Numbered from the stretch's first letter, positions 1 through 13,374 are shown. The stretch is DNA of 64,000 bases from Thysanoteuthis rhombus (GCA_963457665.1 OY735219.1:16441032-16505031); one strand, 5' to 3'. Notes: generated by a model from the letters alone, not told the origin. Program-made: numbers and translations.

Positions 1-509
1 AATTATAGTATTTATTTCTGTTTTCATTGTTCCAAATAAGTCAATTAGTAAGCGTTACTCTAATATTTTAAATGAAAAAAAAAACTAGGCTTGATATTCA
101 ATATAATTTTCTTAGAGTTGTTTCTTAAACTGTAATCGCCTCTTGAAACTGAAGCTCTGTAATTCAAGTGGCAATCTCAAACTTCTTGCAATCTGTGATT
201 TTTTCAAAACAACAACTGAAGACAAATAAACATTATTAATCAAAACATTAAATATACTTGAAGAGCCTCAAGTTCTAAGAATCTTCTCACAAAATTTCTG
301 ATTTTTTTACCTATGAATTCAACTGTCCCTGTAAAAGAAATAAAACCCTGGATTTAAAATCCATTTCTGCCTATGATCATGAGAGAGAGGGAGATTATTT
401 CCCTAAAAGTATTGATCAACATTTGGACTCACCATATACAAAATTACCCAGGAACACTTGATGTAATTTACCACATGATGACCAACATTTTCTGCAGAGG
501 TGTTTCATT

Positions 510-511
<2 letters not shown>

Positions 512-549
<38 letters not shown>
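512..549. repeat. (TA)n microsatellite
   Basis: A 38-bp pure TA run, followed by a short CA run. Confidence 0.95.
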
Positions 550-550
<1 letters not shown>

Positions 551-1867
551 TACACACACATATCTAAAAGAAACAGATTTACATTTTTAATTCACTAATA
601 ATTCTGGGGCTGTTAGGCAGATCACTGTTCTAAATCCTCATTATATAGTACAATATTATCATTATATGCCCAGCAACAACAAAAATATTTGTTTTAGAAG
701 TTTGAAATTGAAATGCATTTTTTTTAAATCTCATTTTACATGATATTTTTATATCATAAATCTAGGGATCTTTCCTTTATTATTGAGTATCTGAATAACT
801 TCACACATAAAAAAGAAATTAAACAACTTCTACACTAGATTTGACCAGCTAATTTGATAGCCACAAGAACACACAGTCAAGATTTCAACTCTTAAATTCA
901 TACAAAAAAATTTCAATGTTAATATCTAAATTACCTCCCTTTCAGCTTCAGGTGAATTTTTAGATTTTCTTTTATTCCATCTAACAAAATAAATTCGACA
1001 AAATTTGTTTCCTCCACTGAAGAGCTCTGCTGTCAATTAGAAGCGGTATCAAGTGGTTTATGAATTACTGAATCACTTCATTTAGAATCATAATACTGCC
1101 ATATTTTCTATCTCACTCTCTCTCTCTCTGTTTGATTTTTTTCCATGACAAAAATGCAACCATGTCTTACAATTCATGAAAATGATATTTTAAATTAGAA
1201 AGAAACCTACTAGCTTCAAAACTATTTCTAATCTCTCGATCGTTTCTCTAATAATATAAACTTATATAAACTGCATTAATGTTTCAATCCAACATTCATA
1301 TAAGTTTGTATATATACCCTGTATTTATCAGTTTGGAAGAATGTTAATGTAGTTGAGAATTCAAGTCTTATATACTAAGTCACATAAATATTCTTCCATC
1401 TCCCTAACACACTTACATATAAAATACATTTAACTCAAAGAATATTTATGCAATTTAGTGTATGAAGATCATTGAGTGTCTGTGTGTGTGTGTGTGTATG
1501 ATGAGTATTATATACTAAATTACATGAACATTCTTTCCCCCAATCATGAAGAGAGAGACATATTTATCAACTTTGAAGTTTTTTTTTTCAATAATTTGGT
1601 AATATGTGTATATAATATGAAGATTCAAAATATAGCAAGGGAAAGAGTAAAATCTAACTCCTGATCTCTATTAGCAATGCTAGCGGCTATGCTTCAGTTC
1701 ACAAAACTCTTCAATTTTTTACAAGTTTTTCTTTCATCATATTTTTGTTGCTTTTTATTGCGATGCTCATGTTTTTATACTATGGCCAGTAAGTAAGCAA
1801 CATAGATCTCAAATTGAAAAAATAAGCCTCCAAAAAATTTGGAATGAGCATCTCTTATTTGAATTTC

Positions 1868-1950
1868 AATTGATGAGCCTTTGTGGCCTAATTGACAAGG
1901 TGCTGCTCATGTCAAATAGGCTCCCAAGGATATGGGATGCAAATTCAGAT
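1868..1950 (+). repeat. tRNA-Arg-like SINE head or tRNA pseudogene
   Basis: TGTGGCCTAATTGACAAGG (1,882-1,900) matches the A box and D arm of arginine-type tRNA, and GGGATGCAAATTC (1,934-1,946) stands in the B-box position. Acceptor-stem pairing and CCTA spacing are poor, so it is not an intact tRNA gene. Confidence 0.45.
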
Positions 1951-2599
1951 CTTATAGGAGACAAATCATTTCAGATCCATGCTCCTTACTCAAAGATTAT
2001 AAAATGTAAAAACAATCATTCTGATAGAAACCAACAATAAGATGAAAGAACTAGTCCAAATTAAATAATAATGACAATGCTTCATCTATTCAAAGACATA
2101 AGTTGTCCAAATTTCTTAACCTTTTTAATCTATTTTACATTGAGGGGAGGTTGGGAGGAAAAATGAAAAGAAAAGGATAGATAACCTGCTTTTAAAAGAA
2201 TGTGGATATTTATTTTTATTTATTGGATTTTTTTTCTTTTTCCTTAAAAATATAGGGAAAAAGGGAGTGGTGAAAGACCTCATTACATTTGTGATAGCTC
2301 TTGTTGTTTTAAGGAAAATATAACTTAAATTCAACATTAAAAGAAAAATTAATTTTTTTAGGGGGAGGGGGTAAAGGAAGGTAATGAGAGATTATGCATG
2401 CATGTGTATGTGGTCAGATGCTGTTTTCTAAAAAAAAAAATAAAAGAGAGAGAGAGAAAAGAATACAAAAAAGGATTCTCGTCATAGATTTTGTCAGCCA
2501 TAAAAAATTGGTTCTCTAAGCTTTATGTGTACATGTATTTACCTATATGTATCAATCTCTTTCTCTCTTTTTCTTTTTATATACGTACAAGTATGTGCA

Positions 2600-2697
2600 T
2601 ACACACACGGTGTGTATTACTCTATATGTGTGTGTATGTATATATATACGCACATACCTGCACACACGCACACAATCTTGCATACACACACATATAT
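2600..2697. repeat. Compound CA/TG/TA microsatellite
   Basis: Alternating CACACA, GTGTGTGT, TATATATA and CACGCACA blocks. The open frames that cross it are repeat artefacts. Confidence 0.85.
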
Positions 2698-4690
2698 TTA
2701 TGATGAACAATTTTTTTTGTTTGACCTCATATTTACATGATACTTTTCAAAAAATTTAGCAGCATTGATAGAGTTGATTTTCTTGAAATCATTGGAAACA
2801 TTTTCAAAGTACACGCACAGATGGCTTTCAATAAAATGAACAAAGATTTAAATGAACATAATGTTTGCTAGTCTGAATTTGATAAATGATAGTTGAAACT
2901 TCATTGAACATAATGGTAGGTTTAAGAAAGATTATCATTCTACCAGAATTTGTGCTGTATATAGAATTTAAAAAACTGCTTGTTCATTTCATTTGCGTCA
3001 TTTTCAAGTTTATATACCGCTTTTAAAAATCTGAGTGTGTGCACTTTTAATAGTTTTGTTTTTCTATGATGTCAAATATATGAAAGCTATCAAAAATATT
3101 TTAAAAGTATAATTCAGAATATGAAGTCAGGTGAAAAAAAAAATTGTTCGTATAAAATAAAAGCTCCAGATTCTGTTGTGTTGAATGGGGTTGTTGGATG
3201 TGTTGACCATGGACGTTTCGGCCTCCCTTTGGTATTTGATGGCGAAAAAGACTGGATATAATTTATGTATTTACTTTATTTTTTCTTTCATGAATTTTTC
3301 TTATTTATGTGGCCTTTCAACATTTAGTGTGTGCGGGTGTGAAATTTTAACACTTTCATAAAATTACTTGAGAAAAATCTCTTTTCTTATTTTTTAACCA
3401 TCTGGTAAAAAAACAAAACTCAACCCTTTCTATTTTGCCTTTTAGACAAAATGAAAATGAATAAACAAAATTTAGCTATAAAAGTTTTTGAAAAAAGATT
3501 TATGAAACATGATTCTATTTCATTTTGAATTTCTTGTAGTTAGTCATTTTCTCCTTCAAAAACTAAATGAGGCCGAAATGCCCATTTACTGTTGCTCTTT
3601 AGTTCTGAAAAGAGCATATAGACAAGATGGAAGATGGAACATTGATTAAAAAACAATGTATGAACAGTTGGTGTTACAAATAAATAAAAACACAAACGCT
3701 ATTTCCTCATCTATTCCTCTTCTCCATAAACCCATCCCTGTCACCCTTCCCGCCTCCATCCCGAACTTGAATTCTTTGAGAAACAAGATAAACTAAATAT
3801 GCCTCCTGGCTTGTTAACAAATATGTCAAAAAATGGTTTTGAAAATAAAAATTTATGTTGGGTGAATGGCTATAAGAAAAATTAATAGAGAGGTTGATGT
3901 TGCATATATTTTTTATTGTCTCCCCACCCCCATTCCCAACACCCTTTTACTTTCCTCTTTCATCATTACCCTCCCACCATCTTTCTTCCCCGTGATCATC
4001 ACCACCAATCCAGCTCTGAAAAAAATTAAAAATTTAAAAAAAATATTTAAAAAAATTAAAATTCAAATATATTTAAATAAACATATTGTACATGGACTTG
4101 TAAAATTAAACAGTTTTACAAAAATGATTTAAAATGAAATTTTAAAAGGAAATAAAATCAGTATTAGAAATTGAGTTGGATCTTAGCTTTTTATTTCCCC
4201 CCACTTCTTTTCTAACATGAAAAAAAAAAAAGAACCTGTTGGACAAAAAGATAAAATCATGAGGAAAAAGGTATTAAGTGTTAGAAAAAATGAAAGGGAA
4301 AAAAAAAAAAAAAAGATCAGTTGTGAAAAAAATGTTTAAGGAAAACTTCTATTTATGTAAAAAAGAAAAAAATTCAAAATATTGAATTCATAGACAACGT
4401 TATTTCCCCCTCTCCGTCTCATTTCCTCTCACCCTTCCACCTCCTTTCTACTCTACCTCTTTTCATTTTTTCCTTTGCTTAGCTGTGTGAGACGCTTGTA
4501 GTTCCCTGTCCCAAGGGTCAGGGTATCTTCTTGGGCAAAGCCTGACACTTACCTAAATTAAAAATTAAAAAAAGAAAAAAAAAAATGATTCTGTTTTGTC
4601 TCCAAGTTGTTCAGAAGATATGTATATCTTGACACATGGTGACTGTATTATGTACAAAAAAGAAAGAAAATAATGTAAATAAATCTTAAA

Positions 4691-6489
4691 CTTCAAGTGT
4701 TATGTAGAATTTTGAAATTTCTACATGTTGATGGAGTTGTACTCAAAAAATCTTTCATTGTTTGTTATTTTTTATCTTCTCTTCCAGGTCTGAAAACACG
4801 ATTATGATCAATAGGGCACTTGATTTTTGTTTTCTTTCTTTTGAAGTGATTCTGTCGTTTACACATATTTGGGTCCATGAAAGCTAACTGCATTATAACC
4901 AAGCTGCAATAATTGAGATAAATGGGCGGGCAAAAGCAATAATAATAGGTGAAAGATGGCAAAGATTGTCTATCATGAGAAAAAAAACAAACTAAGTGAA
5001 AGTTGAACAAAGATATCTCCTAATGTTTGTTTTTATTAAATAATACCACTAAAATAAGTACAGTGTTTTACAAGGTATTTGCAGCAATGACTCGACCTTT
5101 TGAACCCATAGCTACAATGCCTTCCCCTGAAGCTCCTGAGGGGAAAAGGGAAATAAATTAATTTTGAAAAGTTTCATTCATTGACTACTTCTTATCAAGG
5201 GGTATGAAGTTGTGTCACATTTGTCATTAAATGGGCTTATGGTGCAAACTTAGCCCAAAATATTGGCTCATGGTATAGCAAGCAGCCAGAAATATCTGGC
5301 TTACAGGTTCAAAAGGAAATTCTTTTTTTTTTAATTCAGAATTTTCTGGGTGTCCACCACTTGACCACCTTATATTGCAAACTGCAATTCAACAAAGTGT
5401 TTTATCAGTGGATGCCTGTATATGTGTATTCATTGAAAGCATCACACTATTTTTATATATCTATAATTACTGTAGTTTGTCACACTTTTGACACGTGATA
5501 ACTCGGACACTAGCAAACTAATGAAGATACAAACATGAGGTTTTCACCAATCAATAACCCATTATTTCAAGATGTATTACACATGTTGCAAATGTGATAT
5601 GTTTTTGTAGTTGGATAATTATGGTGTTTTTTCTGAAGAATGTTTGGTGATCTTTGCTTAAATGGAAGTAAAATGGATAGCAAAACACAGCATACAATGT
5701 TACTTTATGTCTGTATAAGCAAGGATTTCCTCATTGCTGCAAAGAAAATATGCTGGCACATACTACGTCCTAATTTGATGGAAGTTTACAAACAGGATAT
5801 CATGAATCAGTCTCTACAGCACTTCTCCAATTTATCTGCATCATCAAGCACAAAGCAGACATTAAATCACACTCATTTTAGATGCACTAAATTGCAACTA
5901 TTTCTATAGCCCAATTACTCCAGTATAATTGTCATGCTAGGATCACAGAAGCACAACATGTAACAGGCATTCAATGACAGGGAAACACCATTTCTTGTTT
6001 ATGTTGGTGTGTCTGCTTTTGCAAAGACCAGAAAGAAACATTGAAATGTTGCATGATAATGACTGTAGTATTTTATATGATCGTGTGCTAGAAATATCGA
6101 TACAACCAGAGGATGCTGCAATCACCAAGTATGTTGAAGTGCTATTCATAATAATAGCCATGGGCAACATTTGACCATAATCTAACTTCCACAACAACAC
6201 AGACATCATTCCATGGAACAATAATTTCAGTTCTCCAACATTCTAGCTCCAATAAAAGTCCATCATACTCACTACTGCAAAGATGGTAAGGAAAAACAAT
6301 CTCAGAGCTTCATAAGTCATTCCTTAATATTCCTCAAGTTTTGACACAAACATGAATGGCCTGAAAAGGTGAGATTTGCTGAATTTCCAAGCCATATGAC
6401 ATGGTCCTCCAACCATGCATCAAGAAAGAGAAATTTACATTAGGTAAAGTAAGTATCACATCTTTGACACATCTATTTATAGATGAAAC
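4691..6489. other. Unassigned; perhaps part of the decayed 6.5-8.6 kb element
   Basis: Several open pieces (5,640-5,909; 5,974-6,174 on +) have more balanced composition than the flanks and may be the 5' part of the decayed family at 6.5-8.6 kb. I could not match them to anything. Confidence 0.25.
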
Positions 6490-8600
6490 TCATTCTGTAG
6501 CTACAATGAAACGTGATTGCAAAAATTAAGATAACAGTGTATTTCCTTAATCAAAGACAAGTACCTGTCATAATTCATTCAGACCTAGGTTTTTAAGGGT
6601 TACTATGCAGGGACATAATGGATGATTTTAAGATTTCTCAGAAACTCTGGGAAGTCATATCATTTAGAAGGTTATAAGATAAGAATTTCATTTATGACAA
6701 ATATAATGGTATGTATTCAAAATGGCCCAAGTTGCATGGTGAAGAGAAGTTTGGTGGTCTACACATGGAAGTGGCTACCCTGAGGTCCATGAGAACACTA
6801 CTTCAAAGTAGTGGGTAGACAGGTGATCTCATTCAGTCTGGAATTACATCCTGATACACTGATTTCTTCTTGTCAGTCTTTGATGTCCCAAAAGCATGTC
6901 AGACACACAAGAGACACCGCCTGCAATCTCTGCAAGCTCTTGACAGCAGTTTATGGGTAATACATTGAAAAAGCTGTTGAAAAGGCAATTGATTTGTTGA
7001 ATCTAAAAGACTGGTGTGTAATGCTTAAACAGCAGAGTCAGCAATAGCAATTTTGGTACCTGGTGTTGACATTGGAATAGTCTATTTTTACACTAGTTAG
7101 TTCTTTCAGAGAAGATAATTTTGTTCTTTACTATGAAACCCTCACAGAGATGATATTTTATCTCTTTGCCAACAAGGTGAATTATGCTTGGCTTTCTATA
7201 CACCTCAAAGACATGTTTTCACTTGAAAAGCAGCAAGATGTGGCGAAAGACTTCTTTGCAGGAAACTTGTTCTCAGCCATATAAATAGACCAAGCCACTG
7301 AATGAGCAAATGCTGTTATAAAGGGTTGATGGAGGAGCCATTGACTTTGCTGAAGATCTATCAGCACTCAAAAGATGGATGGTTACTTAGCTTGAAGAGA
7401 GCCAGCTTGCTCAGGAGTATGAGGAATTATAAGATGCCAAGACTGAAGCTCAACATAGAGAACAACATGATCAGACACAGAAGTGCAAGTAGGTATTGAG
7501 AGAGTAGAAAAGTCTATTTGTTATATAGGAATTTGACACAAAGGACATTGCCAATCCTGACAGTTCTGCTTTGTAGCCATACACTATGAGAAAGGTGTAT
7601 GTGTGTAGAGCATTCATTAAAGCACTTGAATCTAAACTTCAATGCACATCTTACCAGCCAATAAAGACAAAGTTGACTTCTTCAGAATTGAAACACATTC
7701 AAGCAGCTTTACTAAAAAATAATAGGAGAAAACTTTCATATTTTCTCTCAACTTTTCATCTCTTATCAAGGAAGGGGCTATGACAATAGAATCCTCTCAG
7801 CAAGAAAACAATCCATTCCTTGCCACTCTGAGTGACAATGGAAAGCTTCTTGTAACCAAGAAATCTCAATAGACTGAGATCCTTGAATCTTGAAACAGCA
7901 TCCAATACTATTGTCATCATTGGCTGAGCATTAGTAAATGCCTTGACATCCTGAAGATCAAAAATTTTTGGTAAGTTTGCCATGCAATATGTCATTCCTG
8001 CAGTAAAGGCCTATGCCACTGAGTACAAGTGCTCAGGTATTGTTTTTGATCTTTGTCAAGGACCAATTCTGAAATGGGTCCCCATTTATAGGGCATTCAG
8101 TACTTAGGCGAGAAAAAACTAAGATGTATTCTATTCTTCTATGCTTTTATTGGTTGTGATTAAGTGTCAGCATTTTGAGGCAAAGGAAAGAAGTAGGTTT
8201 GGGACACTTGGAATGAGTATAATCAGGTATGCTGACTTTAGAGAAGTATTTATTCACCATGTACAACAGATCCAGCACTGCTGTAAGAGTTGGTAAGGAA
8301 GAACTGGACTTGTTTGCAAGAAAGCAATGGGTTATATAACTCTAGTCTACTAACCTACTGCTTTCTAAGCAAGATGCATAAGTAGGCCACAGTTTCTGAA
8401 TCCTAATGACTGAGGGTGGACAAAGGATGAAAGGTCTGCAGGACAAATCTCCAACCTATTGCAAAGTGTTTTCGACAGATGGAGAAATGCTGATGTAAGA
8501 CCAAATGCTACGGAAGATTCAAATCTTATAAGTTTGGCCTAAGCTGCACTTCGTACCTGAGTGTACCAGTACTAAGGTTTGATACACAATGATGCATCCA
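6490..8600 (+). pseudogene. Decayed copy of a multi-copy uncharacterised invertebrate protein
   Basis: Frame-broken coding sequence reads across this stretch. Words in order include FLNQRQVPVI, KWPKLHGEE, FGGLHMEVATL, LKDWCVMLKQQSQQ, QFWYLVLTLE, FREDNFVLYYETLTEM, VDGGAIDFAEDLSALKRWM, EFDTKDIANP, LEKYLFTMYNRSS and GWTKDERS. From memory, this order (GGLHIEMA; EEWC..; YE.LTEL; HEQNNA.IKGDGGA.GLT; RRWM; MYDRSS; DWGW) matches a large uncharacterised protein family expanded in molluscs and cnidarians, whose C-terminus is cysteine-rich. At least ten stops and several frameshifts make it non-functional, and a central portion seems deleted around 8.05-8.17 kb. The function of the family is unknown to me; its copy number suggests a transposable element or element passenger. 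Upstream sequence (5.64-6.2 kb) may hold more of it but I could not align it. Confidence 0.6.
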
Positions 8601-9660
8601 GATGCCTAATTACCATGAAAATTGAATAAAGTAAAATATTAGACAACTGTGACAAAAATTGTTTTAAATCTTCCAAAAATAATGAATAAATCCATTCCAT
8701 AAATCCAGATATTCAAAAAATTGAATCTCTGTCTTTCAAAACATAAGAATTAACCACTCGAATTCCAATTTGGACAGTTTTTTCTATTCATATGAAGATA
8801 ATTGCATCCAGTTTAATAATTCCATTTGGTGGATATCTCAAATATTGGATTTTTATTTGGCTAATGATAATTTCTTAATAAGCAGACAAAATGTGAAGCA
8901 CATGCAAAATTTCGTGCTTGTATCACCATCTGAACGATTTTGCACTCAGCTGTCCCAATATAATTCCATATTTTCCACTGGCACATATGGTCAGTGTTCA
9001 AACTCAGGTAGGTGAAGGTGAGGTATGTTGAAACACCTCACTTTCAGCAGAAACAGAGAACCTGGTGAAGACTGTGCTGCCATCTTGTAAGAGCCTCTTA
9101 TACTAACTTTCAACCAAATTGATATCAAGTAAGGTTTGTCTATTTTTCACAACTTGAGGTAAAATATTTGCTTGTTAGAAATATCAAGTTTGTTTAGTAA
9201 ATACTGTAGTCAGGAATAAACACTTTTGTTTGTTGATTGTTTGATACAAAGTAATCGGGATGGGATAGTAAAGGATTTACCTGTTCCAATTTGTGTTGTG
9301 GACACTGCATATATTGAAATCATTACTGCATGGGGCTACTTGGAACATGGTCCAACTAACCCCACTATTTACCACAAGTGAATTGGCACATGTAGAAGCA
9401 CTTTCATTAAAAATTGATAAGATAGACATCTGCTTAAATACTATATTTACTCTAATAAACACCACAGGAATTTTAAAAAATTTGAAGCAATTTAGTGCAG
9501 TCTTTATTATAGGGAGGCTATTTTTAAACAACCACAAAATTGTGTCAAAATTTTTTGTCAGGGAGAAACTACTTGGTTGGTGTGCTAAGTAGTTTCAGAT
9601 TAAAGAAGTTGAATTTGAAATGTTTTGAAGTCTATCCCCTATAGCTATCTCAATGGATAG
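8600..9660. other. Unassigned stretch with two open pieces
   Basis: Open pieces at 8,770-9,015 and 9,293-9,592 (+) show no recognisable motif. The second directly precedes the pogo-like fragment and may be its eroded upstream part. Confidence 0.2.
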
Positions 9661-9677
9661 CCTACATCTCAACATCA

Positions 9678-9968
9678 ATGCGTATGGCATATATTAGAGG
9701 AGTGGAGGCGTTTATTTCTATTCTTAGGTCAGATCTCTTGATGCCAGAGGATATCCATCCTTTCACTAAAGCTGGACCAAGGAAAAAAAGGAGAAAACCT
9801 GGGAGAACAATAGAAAAGAAACCCATACACATACGGGAAACTGATAGCAAAGACAGTAATGAAGAGGATGATGTTTTCCTGCACATCATATCTGATGAGG
9901 AGGAAAATGCAGGGTGGGGAACTATATTCTTGTGCATTTGGCAGGGAAGAAAAAAGGCCACGGGTTGA
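9678..9968 (+). pseudogene. Remnant resembling pogo/Tigger transposase C-terminus
   Basis: A 96-codon open frame contains LLMPEDIHPFTKAGPRKKRR, then KPGRTIEKKPIHIRETDSK and an acidic SNEEDD tail. The pattern I-x-P-F-x-K-A-x-P-R-K-x2-RK-x-GR, followed by a Thr/Asp-rich and acidic segment, is what I associate with the region after the DDE catalytic core in pogo-like (Tc1/mariner superfamily) transposases. No catalytic core was recognised just upstream (9.26-9.6 kb is open but unrecognised), so this is at best a fragment. It could also be an unrelated basic peptide. Confidence 0.35.
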
Positions 9969-9979
9969 TGGAATGAACA

Positions 9980-11269
9980 AAGATGATTAGGTGACCACCA
10001 AAATCTTGAAACATATCCCGCACAAAGATTTTGGAAAACCCATATTCACAATGCCTGATGCTGCTGAAATCTGTACACCTGAATGTTAGGACATCATATC
10101 TATTCTGCTTGCACTGTATAATAACAGGTAAAAAAGCGTTATAGGCAGAAACTTGCGTTTCCATTTGATTTATCAACCTACAAGCTAAGCTTCATAAATA
10201 TCAATGAAAAAATAAAACAAAACAAAAAACGTCAGCTAGTATTAAACACCTTCTAGTCTAAGGGAGCCAACTCATAGTTTCATAATATGTAATAAATTGA
10301 TTAGAGAAGCCTGGGAATGCAGAGTGAGTCGATAATGGTTTGCACACAGAAGTCATACCAGAATTATTACCGAATCTAACCCAATACATGTCCTACGGAT
10401 CGGTTATTTGGCTTGTATTAAATGAAATTAGAATTTCATTTCTTTTATTCTAATAAATCAACATATGGTTAAGTATATTTTTTCCGATATGAAATATAAA
10501 AATATACAAATTCAAATTAAAACACTCAAAAAAATAACAAAATATACTTTGAATTAACATATGATTAAGTTTGTTTTATGTTATGGGTTCTTTCTCGCAA
10601 TATGCGATATAAGTATATAAAAAAATGAATATACAGATTCAGAAGTAAAACCCAGTTTGTCATAACGTCTATCAGCTAATTAATGATTAAAAAAAAAAAA
10701 AAAATTGACAGAAAGATTCAACAAAATATCAATTAGAATAAACGAAACGTTCATAGATAAAATATCCAGACAAGTTTCCATCATATATCAGCTGTAGTTT
10801 TTGTTGCATATACTCACTTTAGCTTTATTATAATAAGGAAGGAGGAAGGATATTGAAAAAAATATATCTTTAGGCAGTCAAACAAAAAATAATTGCTATC
10901 AGCAAGTCAGTCTATTTTTTGCCCAAGACATGCAATTTTTTGTTTACATGTACGCCAGCCATCAGTTTGATATTTCAATGATTTTATTCAACATTTCATT
11001 TTCCATATTCAATTTTTGAAATAAACAAAAATATTTAATTGAATTTCTCCAATACTATTTTTTGTGGTTGGCTCAATTTAGTTTGATTAATTAGCAAGAG
11101 TCTTCACCTCAACTAGTAATTTTTAATTTTTCTTGCCATGATTGTTATAATTAGTTTATTACATCAAATAGTTTCTTCCCTTAGAACCCTCTCAATTCAA
11201 ATATACTGAGGGGAAATCTTGAATTTGGGTGTTAAGAGTGAAAAGCATTCCATGACTCAAAAATGAGTC
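9980..11269. other. AT-rich intergenic DNA, no gene seen
   Basis: No repeat or coding motif recognised apart from A/T runs. The word CATATG(A/G)TTAAGT appears at 10,462 and 10,558, suggesting a short local duplication. Two AP-1-like words, TGACTCA and TGAGTCA, lie head to head at 11,252-11,271. Confidence 0.4.
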
Positions 11270-11510
11270 ATGTTAAGGCTTGACTGATTATTTCCTAATA
11301 CAATATTATCAATTACTATTCTAACTACAGATTTCATAGTAAGTAATGCTAAACCCATCAACTTTGTGAGGTATAAAAATGCTGTGGTAATTGCATTTTT
11401 GTCACTAAATTCATCACTATAACATTTTTTTTAAGTGCTCTAAAGTTCAGTATATATCAGTATTTTTTTTTCACAAATAATTTGTTCCCTAAGAGATATT
11501 TATCCACTTA
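11270..11510 (+). repeat. Dispersed repeat CCCATCAACTTTGTGAGG, copy A
   Basis: TAAACCCATCAACTTTGTGA, GGTATAAAAATGCTGTGG and CAGTATATATCAGTATTTTT recur in order at 31.49-31.66 kb and, in part, at 15.76-15.89 kb. The 31.5 kb copy lies within the right part of the fold-back element, so this is probably a piece of the same element family. Confidence 0.5.
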
Positions 11511-11686
11511 AGGTGAGTAGTGTTAAGAAAAGAAAAAAATTGCCAATATTCATGAGTACTTGAAGTTTTACTTTATACTTTAAAAAGGATCTAAGAAGAG
11601 ATCTTTTTGCCACATGATATTTAATCAAATTACATTTTTAATAGTAAAAGGGAGCATTAAATGATTTCAATAATTCTTTTTAGCAG

Positions 11687-11688
<2 letters not shown>

Positions 11689-11731
<43 letters not shown>
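11689..11731. repeat. (TA)n microsatellite
   Basis: About 42 bp of uninterrupted TA repeats, ending in TGTATATCATG. Confidence 0.95.
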
Positions 11732-11737
<6 letters not shown>

Positions 11738-13374
11738 CATGTGCATATGTGACTAGTAGTTTGTTATGAGTACAATAGCACTTCTTTTAAAGCTTGCAAA
11801 CGTATTGGATTCTGATAATGTGTAATAAAATGGTAGAGATGGGTGGCAAGATCAATATTGGTTGTTGGATAGATGGAAAAAAAAAGAAAAAAAGCAATTT
11901 CTATTTACAATTTCACACAAACTTGGTAGGATATTATGACACATACAAAAAAAAAAATAGTCTCTCTTAACAAATGTTACATATTACACTTGGGGAAGGT
12001 TGTAGATTGTATTGGCCAAAACCTTGCGTTAATAACAAAGAGATGGGAAGAAGAGATTGGATTGTCCAAATAAATGTTGTAATGGTAATGACTCTTCACA
12101 AAGTTTTAGTCAATACATTTAGTAAAGCTTGTTCCATAATTTTTAATGTGAATATATCCTCTTCCCCCCAGCCTGGAAAAATGTGTTTTTCTATCTGGTG
12201 AATTCTTACATTCTCAAAATTATAGCCAATATTCAGTTAGAATCAATTTCTTGTATTTGCTTCATTTTCAAACAGTTTTGCATGTTTTATCAGAACCTGT
12301 TTTAATTGAAAATTAGCTGTTGCCTAAATGGATAAGGAAAAGCTGGATACATGCAAAGCTCATGCCTGCTCTGAGGGCATAGCCAGCCTTTTTTGGTATA
12401 TACAAAGAAGCAAAGGCTCTCCATTTTTCCAGGGGACGAATGCAATTTTAGGAGGACTTTAAGCCTGTAATGTCTAGAGTATCTTTTTCCTAGCCCTTCC
12501 CTTCATCCCCAAATGATATAATCAACAGATGCAATTGGTCACACTAAGAATTTTGTGTCCAGGAACTTGATTTTTGGAATTTTTTTTCTTTGATAGTGCA
12601 CTGCACAGTGACATATTTTTTTAAATTTTGGAAATCTTGACTTATGAAAGGTCTGGTAGGTGCATTCAGTCACATTAAAAATTAAGCCCAATAAATGTAG
12701 TGAATAAATTGAAATATTTCAACAGAAATTTTTGTGATTGATAGGGTCAGATATGCATGTGCAGTACTAAAATGAAATGTGCATAAATCCAAAATTTAAT
12801 GAAATCAATATTAATTACCCAAAACTCATGACTTTTGGTGTTAATAATCATTTTGGGTTAAGGAATCTATCTAGAACCATTTGTATCAAAATTCAGAGAG
12901 TGACCCGAGTTCAAGAAGAAAATTTTCATGAGATTTCAAACAACCGAAGATTTTTTGGCAAAAATCGCTGTTTGCGCAATCTAATATTTTTCTTGAACTT
13001 CCCACTGTAAATTTTTTTTTTAAACAAGGTAGTATCCCCAACCCACATTTTTTTTTTGTACATTGGTCCCATCATTATGCATGTTTGGTTACGATAGCAT
13101 CCAAATTTAATGGTAAAGAGAACATTACAATTGCTTGTATCATCCCCAATTCTATGATGCAATAACAATATTCAACCTCTAATTATATCTTTAAAACTTT
13201 AAAATCAGTATTTCTAAGGAAAAAAAATATTTCTAAGAAGAACTAGCTTTAATTGAACGAACCCATTTGAAAGCCCGCTTCACTGGCCATCAAGCTCAAC
13301 GTAAAGTCTCTTCCTTTGTATTGAATTGATGTTGAAATCATTTTCTCTACTCTATGGTTAGTATACCCCACCAA
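11732..13374. other. Intergenic DNA, no gene seen
   Basis: Nothing coding recognised. ATATATCCTCTTCCCCCC... CCTGGAAAAATGT at 12,153-12,185 is repeated, diverged, at 14,943-14,977, so an unclassified repeat is present. Confidence 0.4.

Larger units (their letters stand above)
1..4690. other. AT-rich stretch, possibly ending in an old 3' UTR
   Basis: No coding exon recognised; open frames are short and low-complexity. It holds (TA)n, CT and CA/TG microsatellites, poly(A) runs and one tRNA-like head. At 4,670-4,690 the sequence AATGTAAATAAATCTT contains an AATAAA signal overlapping a Pumilio-type TGTAAATA word, which would suit the 3' end of a transcript coming from the left, but no upstream coding sequence is visible. 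Confidence 0.25.

Noticed and set aside
2491..2759. Three overlapping frames rich in Y, H, I and T
   Set aside because: Translations of the CA/TG/TA microsatellite.
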